NCBI GenBank assembly: GCA_020638635.1
Contig: JACKIE010000002.1
Coordinates: 372,001-436,000 of the forward strand
Reading direction: 5' to 3'
DNA length: 64,000 nt
DNA from: Planctomycetota bacterium
GTDB lineage: Bacteria; Planctomycetota; UBA8742; UBA2392
Shown here: positions 16,858-23,579 of the stretch, piece by piece
Position numbering within the stretch: the stretch's first letter is position 1
Layout of the letters: every line of letters starts with the position of its first letter
Translations under genes and position numbers: made by a program
The notes under the pieces: generated by a model
Told to the model about the DNA's origin: nothing
What the model saw: only the letters and a program-made list of their open reading frames with translations
The model's database searches: none

Positions 16858-18471
16858 TTGACCGCAGTATTCGAACGCTTCAGGGGCAGGCGCGGCCTGG
16901 TGATGGGCCTTGGACTGTTCGGCGGAGGCACCGAGGCCGCGAAGTTCCTGGCGCGCTACTGTGACCGCGTGCTGGTCACCGACCTTCGCAACGAAGAAGT
17001 GCTGGCCGCCAGCATCCGCGAACTTGAGGGCCTGCCCATTGAGTACCGCCTGGGTGAGCACCGCCGTCAGGATTTCGAACACGCCGAGGTGGTAATCCAC
17101 ACACCTGCCGTGCGCCCCGACAACCCGCTGTTGCAGGCCGCGCGCGCCCACGGCGCCGAGGTCACCATGGAGATGAGCCTGTTCATCGAGGCCTGTCAGG
17201 CCACGACCGTGGGAATCACCGGCAGTAACGGCAAGACGACCACGGCGCTGCTGTGCTACGAGATGCTGTGCGAGGTGATGGAGCGCGCCCAGCCGGAACT
17301 GGCGGGCAAGTGGGCCGAGCCTGTAGGGGCGACGCTTGCGTCGCCCGCGAGGGCTGGGAAAGTCTGGCTGGGGGGCAACTGCGGCGAGCCGCTGATCAAC
17401 CGGCTGGATGAAATCAGCAAGCGCGACGTGGTGGTGCTGGAGCTGTCCAGCTTTCAACTGCAGGACTGGCACCGCATCCGCAAGTCGTGCAACTTCGGGC
17501 TGATCACCAATATCACGCCCAACCACCTGGACTGGCACAAAGACATGGCCGAGTACGTCTGGGCCAAATCGGCCATCGCCATGTACCCGACGGAAGAGCA
17601 GCAGCGGGCCGATCCCGACCTGCTGCCGAGCTGGTGCTACATCAACGCCGACGACGCCGGCTGCCTCACCATGGGCCTGCACGCGGAAGCGTTCTCGACC
17701 CGGCTGCCCTGTGATGCGTTCCAACCGGAGATCAGCCACAAAGGCTTCGGCCGGGTGGAAGCATCCGGCGCCAACGGCGAACTGGTGGTGAACATCCCGT
17801 TCACCTTGCGCCTCGATGAGGAAGAGTTGGCACGGGAAGAATTGCCGCGCCACGCGAACGGCTGGAAGATCTCCGAGCGCGCCGACCTGCGCCTGCCCGG
17901 CGAGTTCAACTGGAGCAACGCGGTGGGGGCGGCCTGGATGGCAGGTCTAGCCGGCGGGTTCAACGCGCTGGAGAGCTGCGCCAAGGCCCTGCGCCGTTTC
18001 CGGGGCGTGGAGCACAGGCTGGAGTTTTGCGGCGAGGTCAACGGCGCGCGCTGCTTCAATGACAGCATCGCCACCACGCCCGAGAGCACCATCGCGGGCC
18101 TGAGCGCTTTCGAAGGCGGCTTGCATCTGCTGCTGGGGGGCAGCGACAAAGGTCTGAGTTTCGAAGCGTTGGCGGCCGCGATTGCCGCGCACAACGGCAT
18201 CAAGGGCGTCTACCTGCAGGGCGCCAATGCCGCGGCAATTGAAGGCGCGCTTGCGCGGACAGGAATGACCGCGCCACGGAATCACTTCGCCACCTTTGAC
18301 GAAGCCTGTGAGGCGGCGTTTGCGGCCTTGCAGCCTGGTGACGTGTTCCTGATGTCGCCGGCCTCGGCCAGCTTCTACGAGTACGCGCCGCACAAGCGCT
18401 TCACAAACTTCGAACACCGTGGACGCCACTTTAAGTTGTTAGTACAAGCACACACTTCGAAAACCACCTGA
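16858..18471 (+). CDS. murD: UDP-N-acetylmuramoyl-L-alanine--D-glutamate ligase
   Basis: A 537-residue MurD that adds D-glutamate to UDP-MurNAc-L-Ala in peptidoglycan synthesis. TTG 16858 with an AGGGG site starts TAVFERFRGRRGLVMGLG. The ATP loop GITGSNGKTTTALL is at about 119. NITPNHLDWHK follows, and the C-terminal domain holds RFRGVEHRLEF, NDSIATTPEST and LLLGGSDKG. It is longer than the usual ~450 residues. Part of the excess is a low-conservation insert at about 150-165 that translates a 24-base palindromic repeat in frame (VGATLASPA). It is not in a division cluster here. Confidence 0.92.
   Translation: MTAVFERFRGRRGLVMGLGLFGGGTEAAKFLARYCDRVLVTDLRNEEVLAASIRELEGLPIEYRLGEHRRQDFEHAEVVIHTPAVRPDNPLLQAARAHGAEVTMEMSLFIEACQATTVGITGSNGKTTTALLCYEMLCEVMERAQPELAGKWAEPVGATLASPARAGKVWLGGNCGEPLINRLDEISKRDVVVLELSSFQLQDWHRIRKSCNFGLITNITPNHLDWHKDMAEYVWAKSAIAMYPTEEQQRADPDLLPSWCYINADDAGCLTMGLHAEAFSTRLPCDAFQPEISHKGFGRVEASGANGELVVNIPFTLRLDEEELAREELPRHANGWKISERADLRLPGEFNWSNAVGAAWMAGLAGGFNALESCAKALRRFRGVEHRLEFCGEVNGARCFNDSIATTPESTIAGLSAFEGGLHLLLGGSDKGLSFEALAAAIAAHNGIKGVYLQGANAAAIEGALARTGMTAPRNHFATFDEACEAAFAALQPGDVFLMSPASASFYEYAPHKRFTNFEHRGRHFKLLVQAHTSKTT
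17323..17346 (+). repeat. Copy 2 of the GTAGGGGCGACG palindromic repeat, inside murD
   Basis: A 24-base exact inverted copy of the element at 15357-15380. It is read in frame as VGATLASPA between the ATP-binding loop and the next conserved strand of MurD, so it adds sequence without breaking the gene. Confidence 0.85.
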
Positions 18472-18480
18472 AGTTGTCGC

Positions 18481-18948
18481 ATGACGACCAAGATCCTGGC
18501 CCCTCACTACCTGCGCATGGAACGCGAAGTCCGCGCCGACCTGCCCACGGTCTGGCGCGCCCTGACCGACCTGCATGAGCTGCGCGCCTGGTGGGCCGTG
18601 CCGGTGATCAACCACAAGCTGGACGTCGGCGGCGGCTTTGAGCTGCGCTACGTCGGCCGCGACCGCATCGACAAGTTCGTCTACACCACTTGGGACGAAA
18701 ACTGGCGAATAGGCGGCCGTTGGGAGTACAGCTGGCTGCGCGGCGCCGTGGAAGAAATGCTGAGCCTGGTGAAGACCGAGCGGGGCGTGCGGGTCAGCAT
18801 CGAACATACAGACTTCGACAGCTTCGGCCCCGACGCCTCGCGCATTTTCGGCTACCACAAGTCGGAGACCCGCGCGCGCCTGGAAAGACTTCAGGCCTGG
18901 GTCGAGCAGCGCATCCCCGCCAACCTGGCGCAGATGCCGGTGGTGTAG
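18481..18948 (+). CDS. SRPBCC (AHSA1/START-like) protein
   Basis: A 155-residue single-domain protein of the helix-grip fold. The sequence MEREVRADLPTVWRALTDLHELRAWW gives the family's first strand and helix. GGGFELRY, the WDENWRIGGRW strand and a long C-terminal helix (ETRARLERLQAWVEQRI) complete it. These proteins bind hydrophobic ligands or chaperones. No ligand can be predicted. It follows murD by 9 bp and ends in a palindromic repeat that provides its TAG stop. Confidence 0.8.
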   Translation: MTTKILAPHYLRMEREVRADLPTVWRALTDLHELRAWWAVPVINHKLDVGGGFELRYVGRDRIDKFVYTTWDENWRIGGRWEYSWLRGAVEEMLSLVKTERGVRVSIEHTDFDSFGPDASRIFGYHKSETRARLERLQAWVEQRIPANLAQMPVV

Positions 18949-19047
18949 CATGGCCGTCCCGGCCATGTCGTGCGCACGAGCCTCCGGCTCGTGCTTTTCC
19001 TTGGCTGGAAGCCAACGTGCACTCCATCGGCGGGACGCCGATGCTAC
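18945..19047. repeat. Composite palindromic repeat between convergent genes
   Basis: The two ends are inverted copies, matching at 14 of 16 positions: GTAGCATGGCCGTCCC at 18945 and GGGACGCCGATGCTAC at 19032. Between them lie three further small palindromes: the catggcc stem (18949-18967), the gcacgagcc stem (18974-18994) and ttggc/gccaa (19001-19015). The TAG in each outer end is the stop codon of the flanking gene, SRPBCC on the left and the Snf7-like gene on the right. Confidence 0.75.
18974..18998 (+). terminator. Intrinsic terminator inside the composite repeat
   Basis: A 9-bp perfect stem (18974-18982 with 18986-18994) with a TCC loop is followed by TTTT. It would end transcription of the murD-SRPBCC unit. 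Confidence 0.65.
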
Positions 19048-19649
19048 TTCGCTTCGTCCTTCTCGACGTCTTCGCCCAGCTCGCGGGCGATTTCGCGGTC
19101 CAGCTCTTCGCGGGTGAGCTTTTTGCGTTCTTCCGTGCTGACGCCGATCATCTGGTCGATCTCGTCGTCCGTCACCAGTTGCTCGCCGGCGACGCTGTCG
19201 GTCTCGAACAGGCTGTCCTTGCTCATGTCCAGGAACAGGTCCATGCGCTGGCTCATGGTCTCGGCCTGCATCATGGCGTGCTCGAAGTTCTTCTGCGTCG
19301 CCTCAAGGTCGGTGGTCTTGTACACCTCGTTGATGCTCTTGCTGACCACGCCCATGGATTCGGCAAAGGTGGCGAAACTCTCCGCCTGGTTCTTCATCTG
19401 GTAAGCGGCCTCAATGGTCAGCAGTTGGCGCTCCAGCATGCGGCGCTGGAAGGTGGTGGCCTTCAGCGACTTGCGCACGAAGGCCAGCTGGTCGTTGGCC
19501 TTGATGCGCGCGGCCTGGCGGGCTTTCTCCAGCCACTCGGCCTCGCTGTTGCCGAGTTCCTTGATCTGGCGGCGGATGCGCTGGATGCCCTTCTTGATTT
19601 CCATGTCGCGCGCGATGCGACGTTCTTCTTTGCTCTTGAATATGCCCAT
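19044..19649 (-). CDS. ESCRT-III/Snf7-like protein 1
   Basis: 201 residues, almost entirely helical, with the layout of CHMP/Snf7 proteins. There is a short N-terminus MGIFKSKEERR and a strongly basic helical hairpin (about 10-95) whose second arm carries MLERQLLTIEAAYQMKNQ. A segment resembling CHMP2 helices 3-4 follows (SMGVVSKSINEVYKTTDLEA then MMQAETMSQRMDLFLDMSKD, 98-144). An acidic tail holds an alpha-5-like DDEIDQMIG (161-169) and a last amphipathic helix LTREELDREIARELGED (178-194), where ESCRT-III proteins carry MIT-binding motifs. Family members polymerise on membranes. It is last in an operon with a Vps4-like ATPase. Homology is by eye, without a profile search. Confidence 0.7.
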   Translation of the reverse strand: MGIFKSKEERRIARDMEIKKGIQRIRRQIKELGNSEAEWLEKARQAARIKANDQLAFVRKSLKATTFQRRMLERQLLTIEAAYQMKNQAESFATFAESMGVVSKSINEVYKTTDLEATQKNFEHAMMQAETMSQRMDLFLDMSKDSLFETDSVAGEQLVTDDEIDQMIGVSTEERKKLTREELDREIARELGEDVEKDEAK

Positions 19650-19710
19650 GCGTCAGCCTCTCTAGTGCGGGGCCAGTGTAACTGTTTTTGCCCGTGCGGT
19701 CCGCAGGGTT

Positions 19711-20526
19711 TCACTCCACGACGTGATAGTTCGCCTCGCCCTGGGCCATGCGCTTGCGGGTGTGGCTGGTCATGCGCTCGGCCTTGCGGACCGCGGCCTC
19801 GATGAAGTCCCGATGCTCGCGCAGGCGCCCGCCGAAGTACGCGCGCGCGAAACGGGCTTTGTCGGTGGCTGTCACCAGCGCCGGGCAACTGTGCAGCAGC
19901 GCGGCGACGTCTTTGACGCGCCAGCGCCTGGTGACACGACGTCGGATGTCGGCCCGGTTCAGGTCGGTCACATACAGCTCGTCGTCTGGGCCCACCCGGA
20001 TGTGCACCAGGTAGAAGTCCCGGTGGTTCACGCCGCCCTCGTGCATGCGCTGCAGGATGCGGCCGAGTTCGTGGGTAAGCTGCTGCCGTCTTGCCGGCCG
20101 CGGGTCGGTTGCGAAATCCTCCTGCAGCAGCTTCTGCAAACTGCGCGGTGCATCCAGGCCCACGGTCAACAGCGCCGCGCGGGTGACCTTGCCTCCCTCG
20201 AGCTCTTCAATGCACGCGGCCGGGCGCATGGTGGGCACGCGCAACTCGTGCAAGCGCTGCAGCACGTGCCACTCGCGCGAGGCGGGCGAGTCAAAGCGCC
20301 GGGCGAACAGGCCTGCGAAGCGTGGCTGCCGCTCGATCTCGCGGTAGAGCTTGAGGTAGAGGGTTAGGCCCTTGGAAGTTTGCATTCGGTAGGTCTGGCG
20401 AGATTCCAGCCGGGCCTTGATGGTGTGAAGGTCCCCGCGCGCCTCCAGTGAATCCAGGTCAAGCAACCCCTCTGCCGCGAGTTCGGCCTGCAGGGCGGGA
20501 TCAACCAGAATGCGGGTTTCTGCCAT
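19711..20526 (-). CDS. LPS core kinase-like protein (WaaP/RfaP/InaA family)
   Basis: 271 residues with the protein-kinase-like fold of lipopolysaccharide heptose/Kdo kinases. A Lys-bearing strand GLTLYLKLYREIER precedes the catalytic loop GVNHRDFYLVHIRV (HRD-x4-H type) and the metal-binding VTDLNRADIRRR, then RRWRVKDVAALLHS. WaaP phosphorylates inner-core heptose in the cytoplasm. The substrate here is unknown. It sits between the Vps4-like ATPase (17 bp upstream) and Snf7-like protein 1 (61 bp downstream), an unexpected place for an LPS enzyme, so it may modify a lipid or sugar linked to that system. Confidence 0.8.
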   Translation of the reverse strand: MAETRILVDPALQAELAAEGLLDLDSLEARGDLHTIKARLESRQTYRMQTSKGLTLYLKLYREIERQPRFAGLFARRFDSPASREWHVLQRLHELRVPTMRPAACIEELEGGKVTRAALLTVGLDAPRSLQKLLQEDFATDPRPARRQQLTHELGRILQRMHEGGVNHRDFYLVHIRVGPDDELYVTDLNRADIRRRVTRRWRVKDVAALLHSCPALVTATDKARFARAYFGGRLREHRDFIEAAVRKAERMTSHTRKRMAQGEANYHVVE

Positions 20527-20543
20527 CGCGGAGGGGTCGGCCC

Positions 20544-21782
20544 CTAGTCCTGCTCGACGCTCCAGTCGAGGTAGCGCTGCATCTCGGCGGGGCTCGTCAC
20601 CGGCTTGATGTAGGTCTTGGCGCGTTCGAAATCTGCCAGCGTCAGCGGCCGCACCTTCACCTGGTAGCCGCGGGTGGCGGCCAGGCCTCGGTCGATCAGC
20701 TCCGGCAGGTCCACGTTCAGTTCACCGATCATCTGCGAGGTCGCCTGCTTGCACAGCCGCTCGATTTCACGGCCGGAGTAGCCCTCGGTGTCGTCGATCA
20801 GTTCGTGCAGCTCGAAGTCGATCTGGTAGCCCTTCTTGAACAGCTGGATTTCCAGGATCGCCTGGCGGGTCTCTTCATCAGGCAGCGGGATCAGGATCTG
20901 TTTTTCGAAACGCGACATCACGGCCGCGTCGATTTCCCAGGGGCGGTTGGTGGCGGCGATGGTCAGCACGAAGATGTCGCTGCGGCCCTTTTCTGCCAGG
21001 CCGTCAAGCTCGGCCAGAATGGTGCTCAGGATGCGACGTTCGGCGCCGGTCTGCTCGCCGCCGTCGCGGTTGCTGGTGAGCGACTCGAACTCGTCCAGGA
21101 ACACCACGCTGGGGCTGTTGTCGCGCGCCGCGCCATAGATTTCGCTGATGATCTTGCTGCTCTCGCCGAAGTACTTGCTCAGCACGCCGCTGACCTTCAC
21201 GTTGAAGAACAGCGCCTGGCCCTCGGTGGTGACTTTCAGGCTGTTGCTGGTGGCGGCCGCGAGCAGCGTCTTGCCCGTGCCCGGCGGGCCGTAGAACAGC
21301 ATGTTGCGGAAGGTGGTGATCTTCACGCCTTCGGGCGGCTTGGCCAGCGAGAGGCCCAGGGTGTACTTGATGTCGCGCTTGGTTTCTTCAAGGCCGCCGA
21401 TGTCGTCCCAGGTGATGGTGCTGGTATGCACCAAGGCGGAGACGGCCTCGCTGATGCTCTTGTCGGTTTCGCCGGCAATGCTCTCGTGACGGGCGTCTTC
21501 ATCGACGTTGCTGCTGGGCGGCGTGGGCAGCTTGGCCTTGCCGGCGGGCGCTTCGATGCCGACTTCACGCAGGCGGCGGGCGAAGTCGCGGTATTCGATG
21601 GCCTTGCGCTTGCGCGCGTACTCCATGCTGCGCGACTGGGCGTACTCGGCGAACTTGAACATGGTCTTGCTGGCGGCCTCGAAGTTCGCGGCGGCGGTTT
21701 CAGAATCGCCGGACTTCCAGGCCATCTTGGCCTTGTGCAGGGCATCGTCGCAGGCGCGCTTGAGTTTGGGACCAAGATCCAT
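20544..21782 (-). CDS. Vps4/katanin-like AAA ATPase with N-terminal MIT-like domain
   Basis: 412 residues. Residues 1-75 form a three-helix MIT-like repeat (ACDDALHKAKMAWKSGD, NFEAASKTMFKFAEY, YRDFARRLREV). After a linker comes a meiotic-clade AAA cassette: TWDDIGGLEETKRDI, Walker A GPPGTGKT (165-172), pore loop LSKYFGESSK, Walker B VVFLDEFESL (226-235), sensor AATNRP, arginine-finger region SRFEKQILIPLPDEETR, GYSGREIERL. The end, DFERAKTYIKPVTSPAEMQRYLDW, matches the C-terminal helix of Vps4, katanin and spastin. The Vps4 beta-domain is absent. Vps4 disassembles ESCRT-III polymers, and the neighbours fit that role. No Shine-Dalgarno is visible because a repeat lies just upstream. Confidence 0.88.
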   Translation of the reverse strand: MDLGPKLKRACDDALHKAKMAWKSGDSETAAANFEAASKTMFKFAEYAQSRSMEYARKRKAIEYRDFARRLREVGIEAPAGKAKLPTPPSSNVDEDARHESIAGETDKSISEAVSALVHTSTITWDDIGGLEETKRDIKYTLGLSLAKPPEGVKITTFRNMLFYGPPGTGKTLLAAATSNSLKVTTEGQALFFNVKVSGVLSKYFGESSKIISEIYGAARDNSPSVVFLDEFESLTSNRDGGEQTGAERRILSTILAELDGLAEKGRSDIFVLTIAATNRPWEIDAAVMSRFEKQILIPLPDEETRQAILEIQLFKKGYQIDFELHELIDDTEGYSGREIERLCKQATSQMIGELNVDLPELIDRGLAATRGYQVKVRPLTLADFERAKTYIKPVTSPAEMQRYLDWSVEQD

Positions 21783-21791
21783 GGGAAAGGC

Positions 21792-21824
21792 AGGTAGTAG
21801 GTTTTAGGTTGTAGGTGGTAGGGA
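21792..21824. repeat. GGTTGTAGG repeat, left of the S23-like gene
   Basis: Low-complexity AGGTAGTAGGTTTTAGGTTG-type sequence. Its first 25 bases (21792-21816) are the exact reverse complement of 29808-29832 in the groES-groEL gap. It begins 10 bp upstream of the Vps4-like start codon. Confidence 0.85.
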
Positions 21825-22235
21825 TTACGAATCGCGAGGGTTGTCCTTCTCGCCAGGCTGTTCCTCTAGTCGATTGATGAGTGCATTCAGCATCTTTCGA
21901 ACTTCTACCAGCAAGCCTCGGATCGCCGAAAGCTTTGCCTCGTCGCAGTACCTGCGGCGGTGAATGATCCGGAGAAATGTCAGTGTTTCGGCACTGGATC
22001 CACGAGCGATGTACAAATGTCGCAGGTAAACTCGACGAGAACCACCGTCATGCCCTTCTGCAATGTTCGCTGAAATCGATGCAGCAGCGTCGCCCACCTG
22101 ATTGCATAGCCAGAAGCGTCTGGAGATCGGACCTTCTTCCGTCAGCTCGAGTACCAGGTCCGCCACATCCACAGCTTTTTGCCAGACGATGAGGTCTTCG
22201 AAGCTTGAAATCGGGCCTCGCTCTCCACCGGCCAT
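21825..22235 (-). CDS. Four-helix-bundle protein (S23/IVP family)
   Basis: 136 residues with the hallmark pattern of the four-helix-bundle proteins first seen inside 23S rRNA intervening sequences: SSFEDLIVWQKAVDVADLVLEL, the NQVGDAAASISANIAEGHD motif, SRRVYLRHLYIARGSSAET and a long final helix. Function is unknown; related proteins pentamerise and may bind nucleic acid. It is flanked by inverted GGTTGTAGG/CCTACAACC repeats and separates two halves of the ESCRT-like operon, so it looks like an insertion. Confidence 0.88.
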   Translation of the reverse strand: MAGGERGPISSFEDLIVWQKAVDVADLVLELTEEGPISRRFWLCNQVGDAAASISANIAEGHDGGSRRVYLRHLYIARGSSAETLTFLRIIHRRRYCDEAKLSAIRGLLVEVRKMLNALINRLEEQPGEKDNPRDS

Positions 22236-22247
22236 GCGAATTCTCCC

Positions 22248-22276
22248 TACAACCTACAACCTAATCCCTACAACCT
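22248..22276. repeat. CCTACAACC repeat, right of the S23-like gene
   Basis: Three tandem (C)CCTACAACCT-type units lie between the S23-like gene and ESCRT-III-like protein 2. They are in inverted orientation to the repeat at 21792-21824, so the two bracket the S23-like gene. Confidence 0.8.
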
Positions 22277-22280
22277 GTAG

Positions 22281-22898
22281 TTAGATCGCTCCCTCTTCTG
22301 ATTCCAGCTTCGTGCGCAGCTCCTGCTCGGCCTTCAGGGCCTGCTCGAAGTCGCCGCCTTCTTCGGCCTGGTTGATGGTGTCGATCTCGTCGAGGAAGCG
22401 GGCTTTTTCCGGATCGCTCTCGTCCATGTCGGCTTCGACTTCGAGTCCCAGGTCGTCGAGCGTGGCGTTCAGCTCGTCCATGTAGGACTCTTCGTCAATC
22501 TGCTGCAAGGCAAGCTTGGCGTCGAGGCCGCTGTTGCGGATGCGCTGCAGCAGCTTGTTGATGCCGTCTTTGTCTTTGCGCTTCTCCAGGCGTTCCAGGC
22601 CGCGCACGTATTTCTTGAGCGCGATGCCCTCCAGGTTGCTGACCTTGGCGGCGCGGCGGTGGAAGGCGAAGTCGTGCTTGAGGTCCTTCAGCTCCTCCCA
22701 CACGTAATCGACCTCGATGCTGTTGCCTTCGCGGCGGGCGCGCTTGATCTGCTCGATCAGCGACGCCTGGCGCGTGCTGAGCTTGCGCATCTCCATGAAG
22801 TACTTGCGGCGCTCGCGCTCGACTTCGCGCAGCTTCACCTTCAGCTTCCGCAGGTCGACCTTGGTGCCGAACAGGTTTGCGAAGAAATCGGTTACCAT
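22281..22898 (-). CDS. ESCRT-III-like protein 2
   Basis: 205 residues, helical and charged. The N-terminus VTDFFANLFGTKVDL is a short amphipathic stretch reminiscent of the membrane-anchoring N-terminus of Snf7 (...SLFG...). A basic helical hairpin follows (KLKVKLREVERERRKYFMEM; RREGNSIEVDYVWEELKDLK), then helices about 85-135. A segment NATLDDLGLEVE (144-155) resembles the Snf7 alpha-5 LDELGLE motif. The rest is very acidic and ends in a helix (FEQALKAEQELRTKLESEE). Similarity is structural in pattern, weaker than for protein 1. It starts 3 bp after protein 3 ends. Confidence 0.55.
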   Translation of the reverse strand: MVTDFFANLFGTKVDLRKLKVKLREVERERRKYFMEMRKLSTRQASLIEQIKRARREGNSIEVDYVWEELKDLKHDFAFHRRAAKVSNLEGIALKKYVRGLERLEKRKDKDGINKLLQRIRNSGLDAKLALQQIDEESYMDELNATLDDLGLEVEADMDESDPEKARFLDEIDTINQAEEGGDFEQALKAEQELRTKLESEEGAI

Positions 22899-22901
22899 CG
22901 G

Positions 22902-23576
22902 CTACTCCAGCTCAGCTTCCGGCTCATCCGGGGTTGTCTGTTTGGACTCTTTTTCACGCGCCTTTTCGCTGCGCATGATCTCTTCTTCAATTTCGCGCAG
23001 CTCGTCGTCCGTGGTGCGCTGCGCGCGCGGCGCCTCGCCCATGATTTCCTTCTCGAGCTTGCGCAGGTCTTCTTTGTCTTTGCTGGTCAGCACCTCTTCG
23101 CGGGTTTGGGTGACGCCCTCGCCGGTGTGCACCGAATCGCGGAACTTCTCCATGCCTTCTTCGAAATCGAGCATCACGCGTTCCACCACGTTCTGCTCGA
23201 TGCCCCGCAGATCCATGGCTTCCATGGCCTGGATCTTGCCGACCAGGTTCATGTGCAGCTCGATGTTCTTGTTCAGGATGTCCGCCTTCAGCTTCAGGTT
23301 GGACATCTGCGTTCGCGTGCGCTTGATCTGCAGCAGCACGAACTCTTTCTCGCGGTCGCCCACGCGGCCTGACTTGATGTTCTCGATGCTCGCGCGCTCG
23401 GACAACTCGAGGCGCGCCAGTTCCTGCCGCGTTTTGCGCAGCTCCACTTCGTTCTGGGTGATCAGCTCATCGAGATGCTCCAGCATTTCCCGGGTGCTGT
23501 GGGCGTCCTTGATCACCTGCTCAGCCTCGCCGGCTGATCCCGTGAGCATCATCTTGATCCGGTCAAGCAGGTTCAT
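22902..23576 (-). CDS. ESCRT-III-like protein 3
   Basis: 224 residues, helical throughout. An amphipathic N-terminus (MNLLDRIKMMLTG) leads into a long hairpin (30-110) and helices comparable to Snf7 alpha 3-4 (KADILNKNIELHMNLVGKIQ, ERVMLDFEEGMEKFRDSV). The acidic tail carries a duplicated amphipathic motif, EDLRKLEKEIMGE (169-181) and DELREIEEEIMRSE (191-204), where MIT-interaction motifs would be expected. A PspA/Vipp1-like protein is the main alternative, but length and acidic tail fit ESCRT-III better. It is the second gene of a tight three-gene block. Confidence 0.55.
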   Translation of the reverse strand: MNLLDRIKMMLTGSAGEAEQVIKDAHSTREMLEHLDELITQNEVELRKTRQELARLELSERASIENIKSGRVGDREKEFVLLQIKRTRTQMSNLKLKADILNKNIELHMNLVGKIQAMEAMDLRGIEQNVVERVMLDFEEGMEKFRDSVHTGEGVTQTREEVLTSKDKEDLRKLEKEIMGEAPRAQRTTDDELREIEEEIMRSEKAREKESKQTTPDEPEAELE

Positions 23577-23579
23577 CGC

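Noticed and set aside
20448..21797. 449-codon plus-strand frame over the Vps4-like ATPase
   Set aside because: It covers the ATPase with Walker A and B motifs on the other strand; the frame itself is Val/Ala/Gly/His-rich antisense sequence.
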